A stretch of 38,032 bases of DNA from Ramlibacter sp. (lineage in GTDB: Bacteria > Pseudomonadota > Gammaproteobacteria > Burkholderiales > Burkholderiaceae_C). Under the pieces are notes generated by a model. It searched no databases and was not told where the DNA came from. It saw only the letters and a list, made by a program, of their open reading frames with translations. Every line of letters starts with the position of its first letter. Positions within the stretch are counted from its first letter, which is position 1. Of the stretch, positions 30,669 to 38,032 are shown piece after piece. The translations under genes and the position numbers were made by a program. The stretch spans positions 1-38,032 of the forward strand of contig NZ_JARXAB010000122.1 in assembly GCF_029866045.1 (NCBI RefSeq), in the 5' to 3' direction.

Positions 30669-32378
30669 TCAATCGGCGGGTCGGGTTAATTTGGTAATGT
30701 GCTGGGCAGCCAGCGCGCCGAAGACCACGGCGGGCCCCAGCGTCGTGCCACCGCCGGGGTAGCGGCCACGGAAGGCGGCGGCCAGGTCATTGCCACAGGC
30801 ATAGAGGCCGTCGATCGGCTGCCCATCGACGCCCACCACCTGCGCGTCGGCGGTGGTCTTGAGGCCGATGGTCGTTCCCAAAGAAGCCGCATGAATGCGC
30901 AGCGCCAAATACGGCGGTGCCCCGATCGGGGCCAGGTTGGGATTGGGCTGGCCGGTCACGTGGCCGAACATCCGGTTGTAGGCGGTTGCGCCGCGGCCGA
31001 AGTCGACGTCGACACCGGTCTTGCAGTTGGCGTTGTGGCGTTGCACCGTCTCCGTCAACGTCGCCTCGTCGGCGCCAATGGCGCGGGCGAGCTCGGGCAG
31101 GCTGGAGGCCATGGTCAGATAGCCCGAGCGGACGAAGGACGACAGCGAGCGGGTCCAGGGCCAGGGGCGAACCGCGCCCAGGCCGTGCCGGCGCGCAAAG
31201 GCCAGGTCGCAGACAAAGTGGAACGTACCCTCGCCGCCACTGTGCTTGAACATCGCAGACACGATGTCATGGTACGAGCTTGATTCGTTGACAAAGCGCC
31301 GGCCCTTGGCGTCCACCGCAATGACGCCGGGGCGTCCGCGGTCCAGATAGCCGTAGATGACCGGTATCTCACGGCCCTGGCGGTCTCGCATGACGGAGGC
31401 CGGCGTCCAGTTGGCCACGCTATTCAAGTCGGTGTCCATCGCGGCGCCCACGGCCAGTGCAGACTTGATGCCCTCGCCCACATTGGCCTCGCAGCCCAGG
31501 CTTTGCTTGTGCGGGAACTTCGGGCCGTAGGTGCGCAGCATGTCTTTGTCATGCGGAAAGCCGCCGGTGGCCAGCACCACCGCGCGGCGCGCGCGGATGC
31601 GGCGGGTTCCGGCGCTGCCCTGCACCACGGCGCCCACAACGCGCCCGTTTTCCTTGAGTAGCTCGACTAGCGCATGCTGGGTGCGCAGAGAAACCCGATC
31701 GCGCGGCATGCTGTACATCATGCTGGCGATCATGGCGTTGCCAGATCGCAGGTCGGTGCCGCGACCGAAGCGAAGCCAGTCCAAGGCGTAACGCGCCAGC
31801 TTGGCGAACACCCGTTTGAATGCACGGACCGATGACAGCGGGCGCAGGAAGTCTGGCACCTCGTCGGGACCGAGCATGAGCCCGCCGAGCACCATGATGC
31901 GGTGCATGGGCGGCTGCAGCAAAGCAAAGTCGCGGCCCAAGCGCTTGCCGTCAAACGGCGCCGGGAACAGCGTGCGTCCCTTCTTGGCGCCGCCGGGCTC
32001 GTCAGAGTGGTAGTCGGGCCAACTCGAGAGCTCAAACTTCACATCGGTTTGCGTGTTGAGCGTCTCGACGATGCCAGCGCCCTGGGCCAGGAAGGCATCG
32101 ATGATGTCGGAGCGGTAGTGGTCACCCAGCTCCCAGCGGAGGTATTCCCGCGCACGCTCGATGGTGTCGCCAGCGGCCAGACCCCCGGGGGTTCCTGGCA
32201 CCCAGATGCCGCCGCCCGAGGTGGCGGTGGTGCCGCCCAGGTACTTCCGCTTTTCGCAGACCATGACCTGCAGGCCCGCGCGCGCCGCGAACAGGGCAGC
32301 AGACATGCCGCCGCCGCCGCTGCCGAATACCAGCACGTCGCACTCTTCGTCCCAGGCTTGCTGAGTTTGTTCAACCAA
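30669..32378 (-). CDS. FAD-dependent KstD/fumarate reductase-like flavoprotein 2
   Basis: This 569-aa paralogue of the protein at 27826-29553 has the same order of motifs: DVLVFGSGGGGMSAALFAAR, EKRKYLGGTTATSGGGIWVPG, AVVLATGGFPHDKDM, RFVNESSSYHDIV and the terminal GNDLAAAFRGRYPGGGTTLG. Where protein 1 reads ALRIYPASLGT, this one reads ALRIHAASLGT. The two probably act on different intermediates or positions. The start is TTG 32378 with AAGGGAC about nine bases upstream; no better start is available. It is first in the operon and is divergent from the LLM oxidoreductase. The 292-base gap holds a palindrome at 32584-32596. Confidence 0.9.
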   Translation of the reverse strand: MVEQTQQAWDEECDVLVFGSGGGGMSAALFAARAGLQVMVCEKRKYLGGTTATSGGGIWVPGTPGGLAAGDTIERAREYLRWELGDHYRSDIIDAFLAQGAGIVETLNTQTDVKFELSSWPDYHSDEPGGAKKGRTLFPAPFDGKRLGRDFALLQPPMHRIMVLGGLMLGPDEVPDFLRPLSSVRAFKRVFAKLARYALDWLRFGRGTDLRSGNAMIASMMYSMPRDRVSLRTQHALVELLKENGRVVGAVVQGSAGTRRIRARRAVVLATGGFPHDKDMLRTYGPKFPHKQSLGCEANVGEGIKSALAVGAAMDTDLNSVANWTPASVMRDRQGREIPVIYGYLDRGRPGVIAVDAKGRRFVNESSSYHDIVSAMFKHSGGEGTFHFVCDLAFARRHGLGAVRPWPWTRSLSSFVRSGYLTMASSLPELARAIGADEATLTETVQRHNANCKTGVDVDFGRGATAYNRMFGHVTGQPNPNLAPIGAPPYLALRIHAASLGTTIGLKTTADAQVVGVDGQPIDGLYACGNDLAAAFRGRYPGGGTTLGPAVVFGALAAQHITKLTRPAD

Positions 32379-32554
32379 GTGACTAGTCCCTTCAAGGGTG
32401 GCGGTGAGGGCTGGCCTGCCTGGGCTTTCCCGAGCGAGGTCAGTCCTTTAACTCGCCAAACAGCGTACGGCGTTGCGCACAGTGCGTCTAATGGGGAATT
32501 CGAATGCGGCGCATCAACGGCTCGAATGAGCGACCAACACGAACACATTGGCTT

Positions 32555-32596
32555 TTGACTACTTTTTATTAATATTGTCTATGATGCATGATGCAT
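32555..32596 (+). promoter_or_regulatory. Putative promoter with ATGCAT-G-ATGCAT palindrome
   Basis: TTGACT (32555-32560) with TATGAT (32580-32585) at 19-base spacing is a loose sigma-70 promoter for the LLM gene. ATGCAT (32584-32589), a central G, and ATGCAT (32591-32596) form a 13-base symmetric site at its -10 and start region, where a repressor would block it. Short palindromes of this form are bound by FCD-type GntR regulators, but no such gene lies within this cluster, so the factor is unknown. The region is the most AT-rich part of the 32379-32670 gap; the rest shows nothing I recognise. Confidence 0.45.
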
Positions 32597-32670
32597 ACTA
32601 GCCGATAGTGGCCCTTGCCAGCGGCCTGCGTCCCGCCGTTTCAGCCTGTGCTGACTTTCCAGGAGCCGCC

Positions 32671-33582
32671 ATGAACACCCAGCCTCCCATCCCCGTGGGC
32701 GTCCGCCTGCCGATGTGCCACGAGACACTGCCACCGGCCGACATGCTGCGGGTGTGCACCGCGGCCGCCGAGATGGGCTACCGCTCGATCTGGGTGGGCG
32801 ACCACCTGCTGCTGCCCGCGGCGAGCAAATCGGTCTACCCGCATACCCACGATGGCCAACGCCCTTTTGACGCCACCACGCCCTGGGTCGATCCGCTGCT
32901 TTTGCTCACCTGGCTGTCGGCGCAGATGCCCGGCACGCACTTTGGCACCAGCGTCCTGATCCTCACCCTGCGCCACCCAGTGCTGATCGCCAAGCATATC
33001 GCCAGCATGTCCTGGCTGACCCGGCGGCCGATCTCGATCGGGGTGGGCACTGGCTGGCTGCGCGACGAGTACGACGTGGTGGGGCTGCCTTTCGAAAAGC
33101 GGGCCACGCGCGCCAAGTTGGCGCTGGCGGAGATCCGGGAGTTGATCACGCGCGGCGGCAAGACCTACACCGTGCGGGGCGACGACGACCAGCCGGTGGA
33201 CAAGCACTTCGAGATGAAGCCCATCGCCCCGGCGCCAGTCGAATTTCTGTGGGGGGGCTTCAGCCCCCTGGCCCTGCGCCTAGTGGCGTCGTCTTGCGAC
33301 GGCTGGCTGCCGGCCAAGCAGGACATCGAGCAACTGCGACAACTGCTGCCCCAGCTACGGGCAGCGTGTGACGACGCCCAGCGTGACTTCAAGGAGCTTC
33401 GGCTCGTGGCCAAGGTGGGGCCAGGTCCCGACCCGGAGACCGGCCGCGTGGACCGCGACAACCTGCGCGGCTACGCGGAGCTGGGCTTTCACGAGGTGAT
33501 CATGGAGTTGCCACTCGACCCCGGCAGCTCGAAGGCCGCAATCGACACGCTGGAGCGGGTGGCCAAGCGCAGCTGGCTCTGA
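32671..33582 (+). CDS. LLM-class flavin/F420-type oxidoreductase
   Basis: This 303-aa protein is a luciferase-like monooxygenase-family TIM barrel. Marks are AAEMGYRSIWVGDHLLLP, the FGTSVLILTLRHPVLIAKHIASM segment, RPISIGVGTGWLRDEYDVVG with KRATR, and VEFLWGGFSPLALRLVASSCDGWLP. Members use FMN or F420 to oxidise or reduce organic compounds, some by inserting oxygen next to a ketone. The ATG at 32671 has AGGAG in front, a better start than the frame at 32608. It is divergent from the flavoprotein-Bug operon and 88 bases before the alcohol dehydrogenase gene. With them it could open or modify a ring (inference). Confidence 0.88.
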   Translation: MNTQPPIPVGVRLPMCHETLPPADMLRVCTAAAEMGYRSIWVGDHLLLPAASKSVYPHTHDGQRPFDATTPWVDPLLLLTWLSAQMPGTHFGTSVLILTLRHPVLIAKHIASMSWLTRRPISIGVGTGWLRDEYDVVGLPFEKRATRAKLALAEIRELITRGGKTYTVRGDDDQPVDKHFEMKPIAPAPVEFLWGGFSPLALRLVASSCDGWLPAKQDIEQLRQLLPQLRAACDDAQRDFKELRLVAKVGPGPDPETGRVDRDNLRGYAELGFHEVIMELPLDPGSSKAAIDTLERVAKRSWL

Positions 33583-33670
33583 CATTTGGAGACCAAGCCG
33601 CAATTTGCGGCTCGGGCGGCAGGCCTCGATAAGATGCCGCAGAGCCCGGTAAAAGCGAGGAGACACCGAC

Positions 33671-34732
33671 ATGCAAAGCTATGGCGTGACCGAATGGGGC
33701 AAGCCCCTGCAACAAATCGTCCGGGAAACGCCCGCCCCGGGCCCGAACGAGGTGCTGATACGCATGTCGTATTGCGGCGTATGTCACTCCGACCTCCATG
33801 TGCGGCAAGGCTATTTCGACATGGGCGGCGGGGTGAAGAACTCGCTGGCTGACCGCATCCCGCTGCCGGTGGTCCTCGGGCACGAGCCCATCGGCGTGGT
33901 CGCGGCAGTCGGCTCCGAGGTTAGCGGTGTGCCGGTCGGCGCCACCTACCTGGTGAACCCCTGGATAGGCTGCGGAAAGTGTCCGGTGTGCCTGCAGGGT
34001 CAGGACAATCTGTGCGAGCGAATGGCGTCGCTCGGGATTGCAAGGCCAGGTGGCTTTTCCACCCATTTGATGGTGCCCGACAAGCGCTATTTGGTGGATG
34101 TGGACGGCATCGATCCGGCACGCGCTGCGGTGCTTGCCTGCTCGGGGGTCACTGCGTATTCGGCGGTCACCAAGCTGGGGCCACCGTTGCCCGGTCACTG
34201 GCTGGCCGTGATCGGCTGCGGCGGGCTGGGCCTGATCGGAATCGCCATCCTGCGGGCACTCGGCTACACCGAAGTGATTGCTTGCGACATCGACGACAGC
34301 AAGCTGGAGGCCGCCCGAGCGGCTGGCGCCCAGCAGGTGCTAAACCTGCAGCGCGGCGGAGGCAAGGAACTGGTGGCGATGGCCCAGGGTGGCCTCGCCG
34401 GGATGATCGACTTCGTCGGCGCGCCGTCCACCTCGGCACTGGCGGTGCCCGGGCTGCGCAAAGGCGGACGCTTTGTGACGGTGGGCCTGATCGGCGGAAC
34501 TGGCACCTTCCCGCTGGTGGCCCTGGCCCTGCGCGAGATTGCGCTCATGGGATCGGCCATGGGAAACACCGCCCAGATGCGTGAACTGGTCGAACTGGTG
34601 CGCTCGGGCCGACTGACCCTGCCGGCGGTTCAGGTCCGCCCGCTGGCCCAGGCCGAGGAAAGCCTGCAAGCCCTGGAGGCGGGTCAGGTCACCGGGCGCA
34701 TCGTGCTTGATACGCAGACGCCTGCAGGGTGA
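33671..34732 (+). CDS. Zinc-dependent medium-chain alcohol dehydrogenase
   Basis: This 353-aa NAD(P)-dependent MDR enzyme has its catalytic zinc ligands in SYCGVCHSDLH, VVLGHEPIG and LACSGVTAYS. The structural zinc Cys cluster is in GCGKCPVCLQGQDNLC. The Rossmann motif is VIGCGGLGLIGIAILRALG, and ACDIDDSKLE marks the cofactor loop, whose Asp points to NAD. The start ATG 33671 has AGGAGACACC upstream. It lies in the same direction as the LLM gene and likely oxidises an alcohol in the same route. It ends in a short gap with a GNRA-type hairpin before the convergent Bug 5 gene. Confidence 0.93.
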   Translation: MQSYGVTEWGKPLQQIVRETPAPGPNEVLIRMSYCGVCHSDLHVRQGYFDMGGGVKNSLADRIPLPVVLGHEPIGVVAAVGSEVSGVPVGATYLVNPWIGCGKCPVCLQGQDNLCERMASLGIARPGGFSTHLMVPDKRYLVDVDGIDPARAAVLACSGVTAYSAVTKLGPPLPGHWLAVIGCGGLGLIGIAILRALGYTEVIACDIDDSKLEAARAAGAQQVLNLQRGGGKELVAMAQGGLAGMIDFVGAPSTSALAVPGLRKGGRFVTVGLIGGTGTFPLVALALREIALMGSAMGNTAQMRELVELVRSGRLTLPAVQVRPLAQAEESLQALEAGQVTGRIVLDTQTPAG

Positions 34733-34737
34733 GGTCT

Positions 34738-34753
34738 GGGCTGGCGACAGCCC
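34738..34753. terminator. Short hairpin between convergent genes
   Basis: GGGCTG (34738-34743) and CAGCCC (34748-34753) pair around the GNRA-type loop GCGA. The hairpin fills the 27-base gap between the alcohol dehydrogenase (plus) and Bug 5 (minus). There is no T run on either strand, so it is at best a weak or Rho-assisted stop. Confidence 0.35.
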
Positions 34754-34759
34754 CTCCGC

Positions 34760-35719
34760 CTAGAAACCCCCGGGGACCATGCCCACTTGCTTGGCAATGG
34801 CCCTCCACTGCTCGGTCTCCTTCTTGATGAAGGCGGCGGCCATAGCGGGGGTGCCCGTCTGGGGCATGACGCCGTCTTGCATCAGGCTCTTGATGACGTC
34901 GGGCGAATCGACCGTCTTGTTGATGGCCGCGTTGAGCGTGTCGATCACGGTCTGAGGCGTACCCGCGGGCGCCATGATCACGACCCAGGAGGTCATGGTC
35001 ATGTCCTTGAGCCCGAATTCCGTGTAGCTGGGAACGCTTTTGGCAGCGTCGCTGCGGGACGTGGCGGTGACGGTCAAGGGGCGCACCTTGCCCGAATTGA
35101 GCACGGGCACCATGGCGCTGATGCTGCCCAGAAGGAAGTCGATATGCCCTCCCATCAGGTCATTCATCGCAGGCGCCGTACCCTTGTAGGGCACATGGGT
35201 CATCTTGATGCCCGTGCGGTTACCGAACAACTCTGTAGCCAGGTAGATAGAGCTTGACTGCGCGCCATAGGTGTACTTGCCAGGGTCCTTCTTGGCCAGG
35301 GCAATGAACTCGGGCAAGTTGTTGGCGGGGATCGCGTTCTTGATCGCGATCACATAGGGCTGCACGGACACCATGGCCACCGGCACCAGGTCTTTCTCCG
35401 CGGAATAGGGCAATTCCTTGAACTCCAACTGGTTGATGGAGAGCACCGGCAGGTTCGCCACCAGCAGGGTGTAGCCGTCAGGCGCAGCCTTGGACACCAA
35501 CTCCGCCCCCAAGATGGCGCTGGCGCCGACCTTGTTCTCGATCACCACCGGCTGCCCCAGGTTGGCTCCCAGCTTGGTGTTGATGATGCGGGCCACGATG
35601 TCGCCCGGGCCGCCGGCCGGGAACGGGACGATCAGCTTGACCGGCTTGTTGGGATAGCTTTGCGCCCACAGGCTAGACGAGAGCACACACAAGGCAAGAA
35701 ATTGCAGCAGACGGTTCAT
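34760..35719 (-). CDS. Bug/TctC-family periplasmic solute receptor 5
   Basis: This is a 319-aa Bug receptor with a plain Sec signal (MNRLLQFLALCVLSSSLWAQ). It continues YPNKPVKLIVPFPAGGPGD, VVIENKVGAS, APDGYTLLVAN, and KYTYGAQSSSIYLATELF as the ligand loop. The ATG at 35719 has GGAGATAACC in front; the longer frame to 35941 runs into the aldolase gene and was rejected. It lies 37 bases downstream of the DapA-family gene, so the two form an operon. Its ligand is probably the acid or precursor handled by that enzyme. Confidence 0.93.
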   Translation of the reverse strand: MNRLLQFLALCVLSSSLWAQSYPNKPVKLIVPFPAGGPGDIVARIINTKLGANLGQPVVIENKVGASAILGAELVSKAAPDGYTLLVANLPVLSINQLEFKELPYSAEKDLVPVAMVSVQPYVIAIKNAIPANNLPEFIALAKKDPGKYTYGAQSSSIYLATELFGNRTGIKMTHVPYKGTAPAMNDLMGGHIDFLLGSISAMVPVLNSGKVRPLTVTATSRSDAAKSVPSYTEFGLKDMTMTSWVVIMAPAGTPQTVIDTLNAAINKTVDSPDVIKSLMQDGVMPQTGTPAMAAAFIKKETEQWRAIAKQVGMVPGGF

Positions 35720-35756
35720 GGGGTTATCTCCGGATGGTTCGGTCAGTCGAAGGAGG

Positions 35757-36716
35757 TCAGCGTGCGAGGAGGCCAGCGCGTTGCAGGCCTGCGCGAATCT
35801 CCTGCTTGCGCGCGGCGTTGATCGACAAGGCCGGCGGGCGTACCCACGACGACTTGATCTCGCCGAGTTGCACCAGGGCCTCTTTATTGGCGCTGGTGGT
35901 GCTAAAGGGTGTGCGCTGGAGCTGGTACTCGTACACAGCATTCATCAGGGGCACGGCGAACTCGTTGTGCAAGGCCTTGGCCTTGTCGGCCGAACCGGTG
36001 GTGGCTTCGCGAATCAGTTCGACCCATTTGTCGGTACCGGCCACGCTGATTCCCAGCAGGGCGCCCGGCGCGTTGTGCATCAGCATGCCAAGCAGCGCGG
36101 GCGCATCGCAGGCGGCCAAAATGGCCAGCCGGTCGCTCAGTGCGTCGTTGAGTTCGGCGTATTTGGTGGGCGTGACCGAGGAGGCCTTGACGCCCACCAC
36201 ATTGGGCAGGTCGGCAATGCGCTCGAGCGCAGCGACCGAGTAGGCGCAGCCGGTGGCGTCGGGGTACTGAAAAATCAACATCGGCAGGTCAATCTCGCGA
36301 TCGAGCCGCTCGTAGACCGAATAGACTGCGTCGGGGTGATGCGCGAGGTGACGGTAGGGGCGGTGGTCAAACAGGGGCAGCACCAGCAGCATGTCCGCGC
36401 CAGCCTCCTTGGCGATCAGACCCTCTCGCACCAGGGCCGCGATAGACTGACCATGAATCCCGGCCACCAGCTTCTTCGAGCGCGGGACCAGCTCCCGGGC
36501 CGCCTTGATGACCTGGGCGTTTTCCTCGGAAGTGAGGGCCAGAACCTCCCCGGCATGGCCGCTCACGCACACGCCATAGAGACCTGGGGTGGAGGCAACC
36601 CGATCCAGGTGCTGCCTGAGGGATGGGAAGTCAATTTGCCCCTGGTCGTCAAACGGGGTGACGGTCGCTGAGATCAAGCCCCGTATTTCACGGGGGTCGA
36701 TGCGGGTGTTTGGCAT
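35757..36716 (-). CDS. DapA/DHDPS-family aldolase or dehydratase
   Basis: This 319-aa TIM-barrel class I enzyme of the dihydrodipicolinate synthase/N-acetylneuraminate lyase family forms a Schiff base. GLISATVTPFDDQGQID is the start, YGVCVSGHAGEVLALTSEE the substrate loop and the Tyr of LIFQYPDATG the proton shuttle. The Lys of VVGVKASS forms the imine. The common GTTGE motif is changed to SGHAGE, so it is not DapA itself. It more likely cleaves or forms a 2-oxo acid such as 2-keto-3-deoxy-aldonate. The start is ATG 36716 with AAGGAGACACC in front. It is co-oriented with Bug 5. If it acts on 2-keto-3-deoxygalactonate it would link to the dehydratase at 26648 (speculative). Confidence 0.88.
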   Translation of the reverse strand: MPNTRIDPREIRGLISATVTPFDDQGQIDFPSLRQHLDRVASTPGLYGVCVSGHAGEVLALTSEENAQVIKAARELVPRSKKLVAGIHGQSIAALVREGLIAKEAGADMLLVLPLFDHRPYRHLAHHPDAVYSVYERLDREIDLPMLIFQYPDATGCAYSVAALERIADLPNVVGVKASSVTPTKYAELNDALSDRLAILAACDAPALLGMLMHNAPGALLGISVAGTDKWVELIREATTGSADKAKALHNEFAVPLMNAVYEYQLQRTPFSTTSANKEALVQLGEIKSSWVRPPALSINAARKQEIRAGLQRAGLLAR

Positions 36717-36851
36717 GGTGTCTCCTTGTTGTTATTGACTGACCTCAGGGGCGCCAGGTCTGCCCCAGGGCCCAGCATGTCGCGCAGGGCTTGGGCCAGC
36801 GCCATCTTAGGTTATTGAGCAAATGGCCACGCCGCGTGCGCCGGGCAGCGC

Positions 36852-37594
<743 letters not shown>

Positions 37595-37598
<4 letters not shown>

Positions 37599-38032
37599 AG
37601 GTCACCCCCTAGGTAGGCCTGTTGCACCGCGGGGTTGTTGCGGATCGCGTCGGGCGTGTCGCTGGCCAGCACATGGCCGGCGGTAAGCACCGAGATGCGA
37701 TCGGCCAGAGCGAACACTGCGTGCATGTCGTGCTCGACCAGAAGAATGGTGTAGCGATGCTTGAGGCCCTGCAGCAGTTCGACCATCTTGCGGGTTTCGT
37801 CCTCGCCCATGCCTGCCATGGGCTCATCGAGCAGCAGCACCTGGGGCTCGAGGGCCAGGGCGATGGCGATTTCCAGCTGCCGCTTTTCGCCATGCGACAG
37901 GGTCTCGACGCGCTCGCCCGCGCGGTGGGACAGCCCCACCTGCGCCAGGGCGGCTTGCGCTGGTTCGGTGAGCGCGCGGTCGGCGGCCGCCGACCGCAAG
38001 AACTGGAATGAGGTCCGAAGCCGCCCCTGGAC
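37595..38032 (-). CDS. livG: Branched-chain amino acid ABC transporter ATPase, LivG type (5' part outside window)
   Basis: The frame is open from the window edge to the stop at 37595, so at least 145 residues of the C-terminal part are present. The Walker A motif lies outside. Visible are FQFLRSAAADRALTEP, the signature LSHGEKRQLEIAIALA, Walker B QVLLLDEPMAGMGE and the switch VEHDMHAVFALADR, with the LivG end NNPAVQQAYLGGDL. The stop overlaps the LivF start by GTGA. Membrane and periplasmic partners are expected upstream, beyond the window. Confidence 0.88.

Noticed and set aside
35718-36671. 317-aa plus-strand frame
   Set aside because: Antisense to the DapA-family gene, which carries its Tyr and Lys motifs on the minus strand.

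Overview
The window looks like chromosome of a beta-proteobacterium of the Burkholderiales, most likely Comamonadaceae (inference). The basis is high GC, five complete orphan periplasmic Bug/TctC solute receptors, many CaiB/MmgE/KstD-like/LLM catabolic enzymes, and ATGA/GTGA-coupled operons. It is a string of small catabolic clusters, most with their own Bug receptor and several with a divergent regulator. No transposase, integrase, phage gene or CRISPR array was seen.

Layout. (1) 74-197: tRNA-Ser(UGA) and its terminator. (2) 221-8977: a divergent cluster around an FCD-type GntR regulator. On the minus strand: type III CoA-transferase, TauD-like dioxygenase, Bug. On the plus strand: MmgE/PrpD protein, GntR, HMG-CoA-lyase-like enzyme, SDR, a 59-aa protein, FAH-family hydrolase. 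It resembles a route for activating and cleaving a branched or hydroxylated dicarboxylic acid. (3) 8978-9318: no gene, but a decayed copy of the 3' end of the downstream zur-like gene and a 16-bp copy of the tRNA-Ser 3' end. (4) 9319-15061: a six-gene block with a four-domain rhodanese, PLP C-S lyase, Rid protein, Bug, cupin thiol dioxygenase and alpha/beta hydrolase, read as organosulfur catabolism. (5) 15087-18334: Zur-like Fur protein divergent from an outer-membrane barrel, ZnuA-like receptor and ZnuB-like permease (no ATPase nearby). (6) 18478-20930: HupE/UreJ-like membrane protein with an EF-hand loop, coupled to a TPR protein. (7) 21036-21232: a 50-aa secreted protein with promoter and terminator. 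(8) 21283-24111: PhoD phosphatase between a decayed and an intact Bug 3' end. (9) 24147-27796: sulfatase (with Bug), LysR, galactonate-dehydratase-like enzyme. (10) 27826-34732: two KstD-like flavoproteins around a Bug gene, divergent from an LLM oxidoreductase and a zinc alcohol dehydrogenase. (11) 34760-36716: Bug and a DapA-family aldolase. (12) 36852-38032: LivF and truncated LivG ATPases.

The strongest unexplained signal is structural. Three times in the first 24 kb, a block of genes next to a gene's 3' end is bounded on its far side by a second, decayed or short copy of that 3' end: tRNA-Ser (148-163 and 9281-9296), zur (15083-15189 and 9034-9141) and Bug (23141-23233 and 21283-21373). 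This is what integration into gene 3' ends would leave, with the tail rebuilt at the target and the old tail displaced. The best candidate new pathway is the sulfur operon at 9319-15061. Functions come from motifs and family knowledge; none was tested by a database search.
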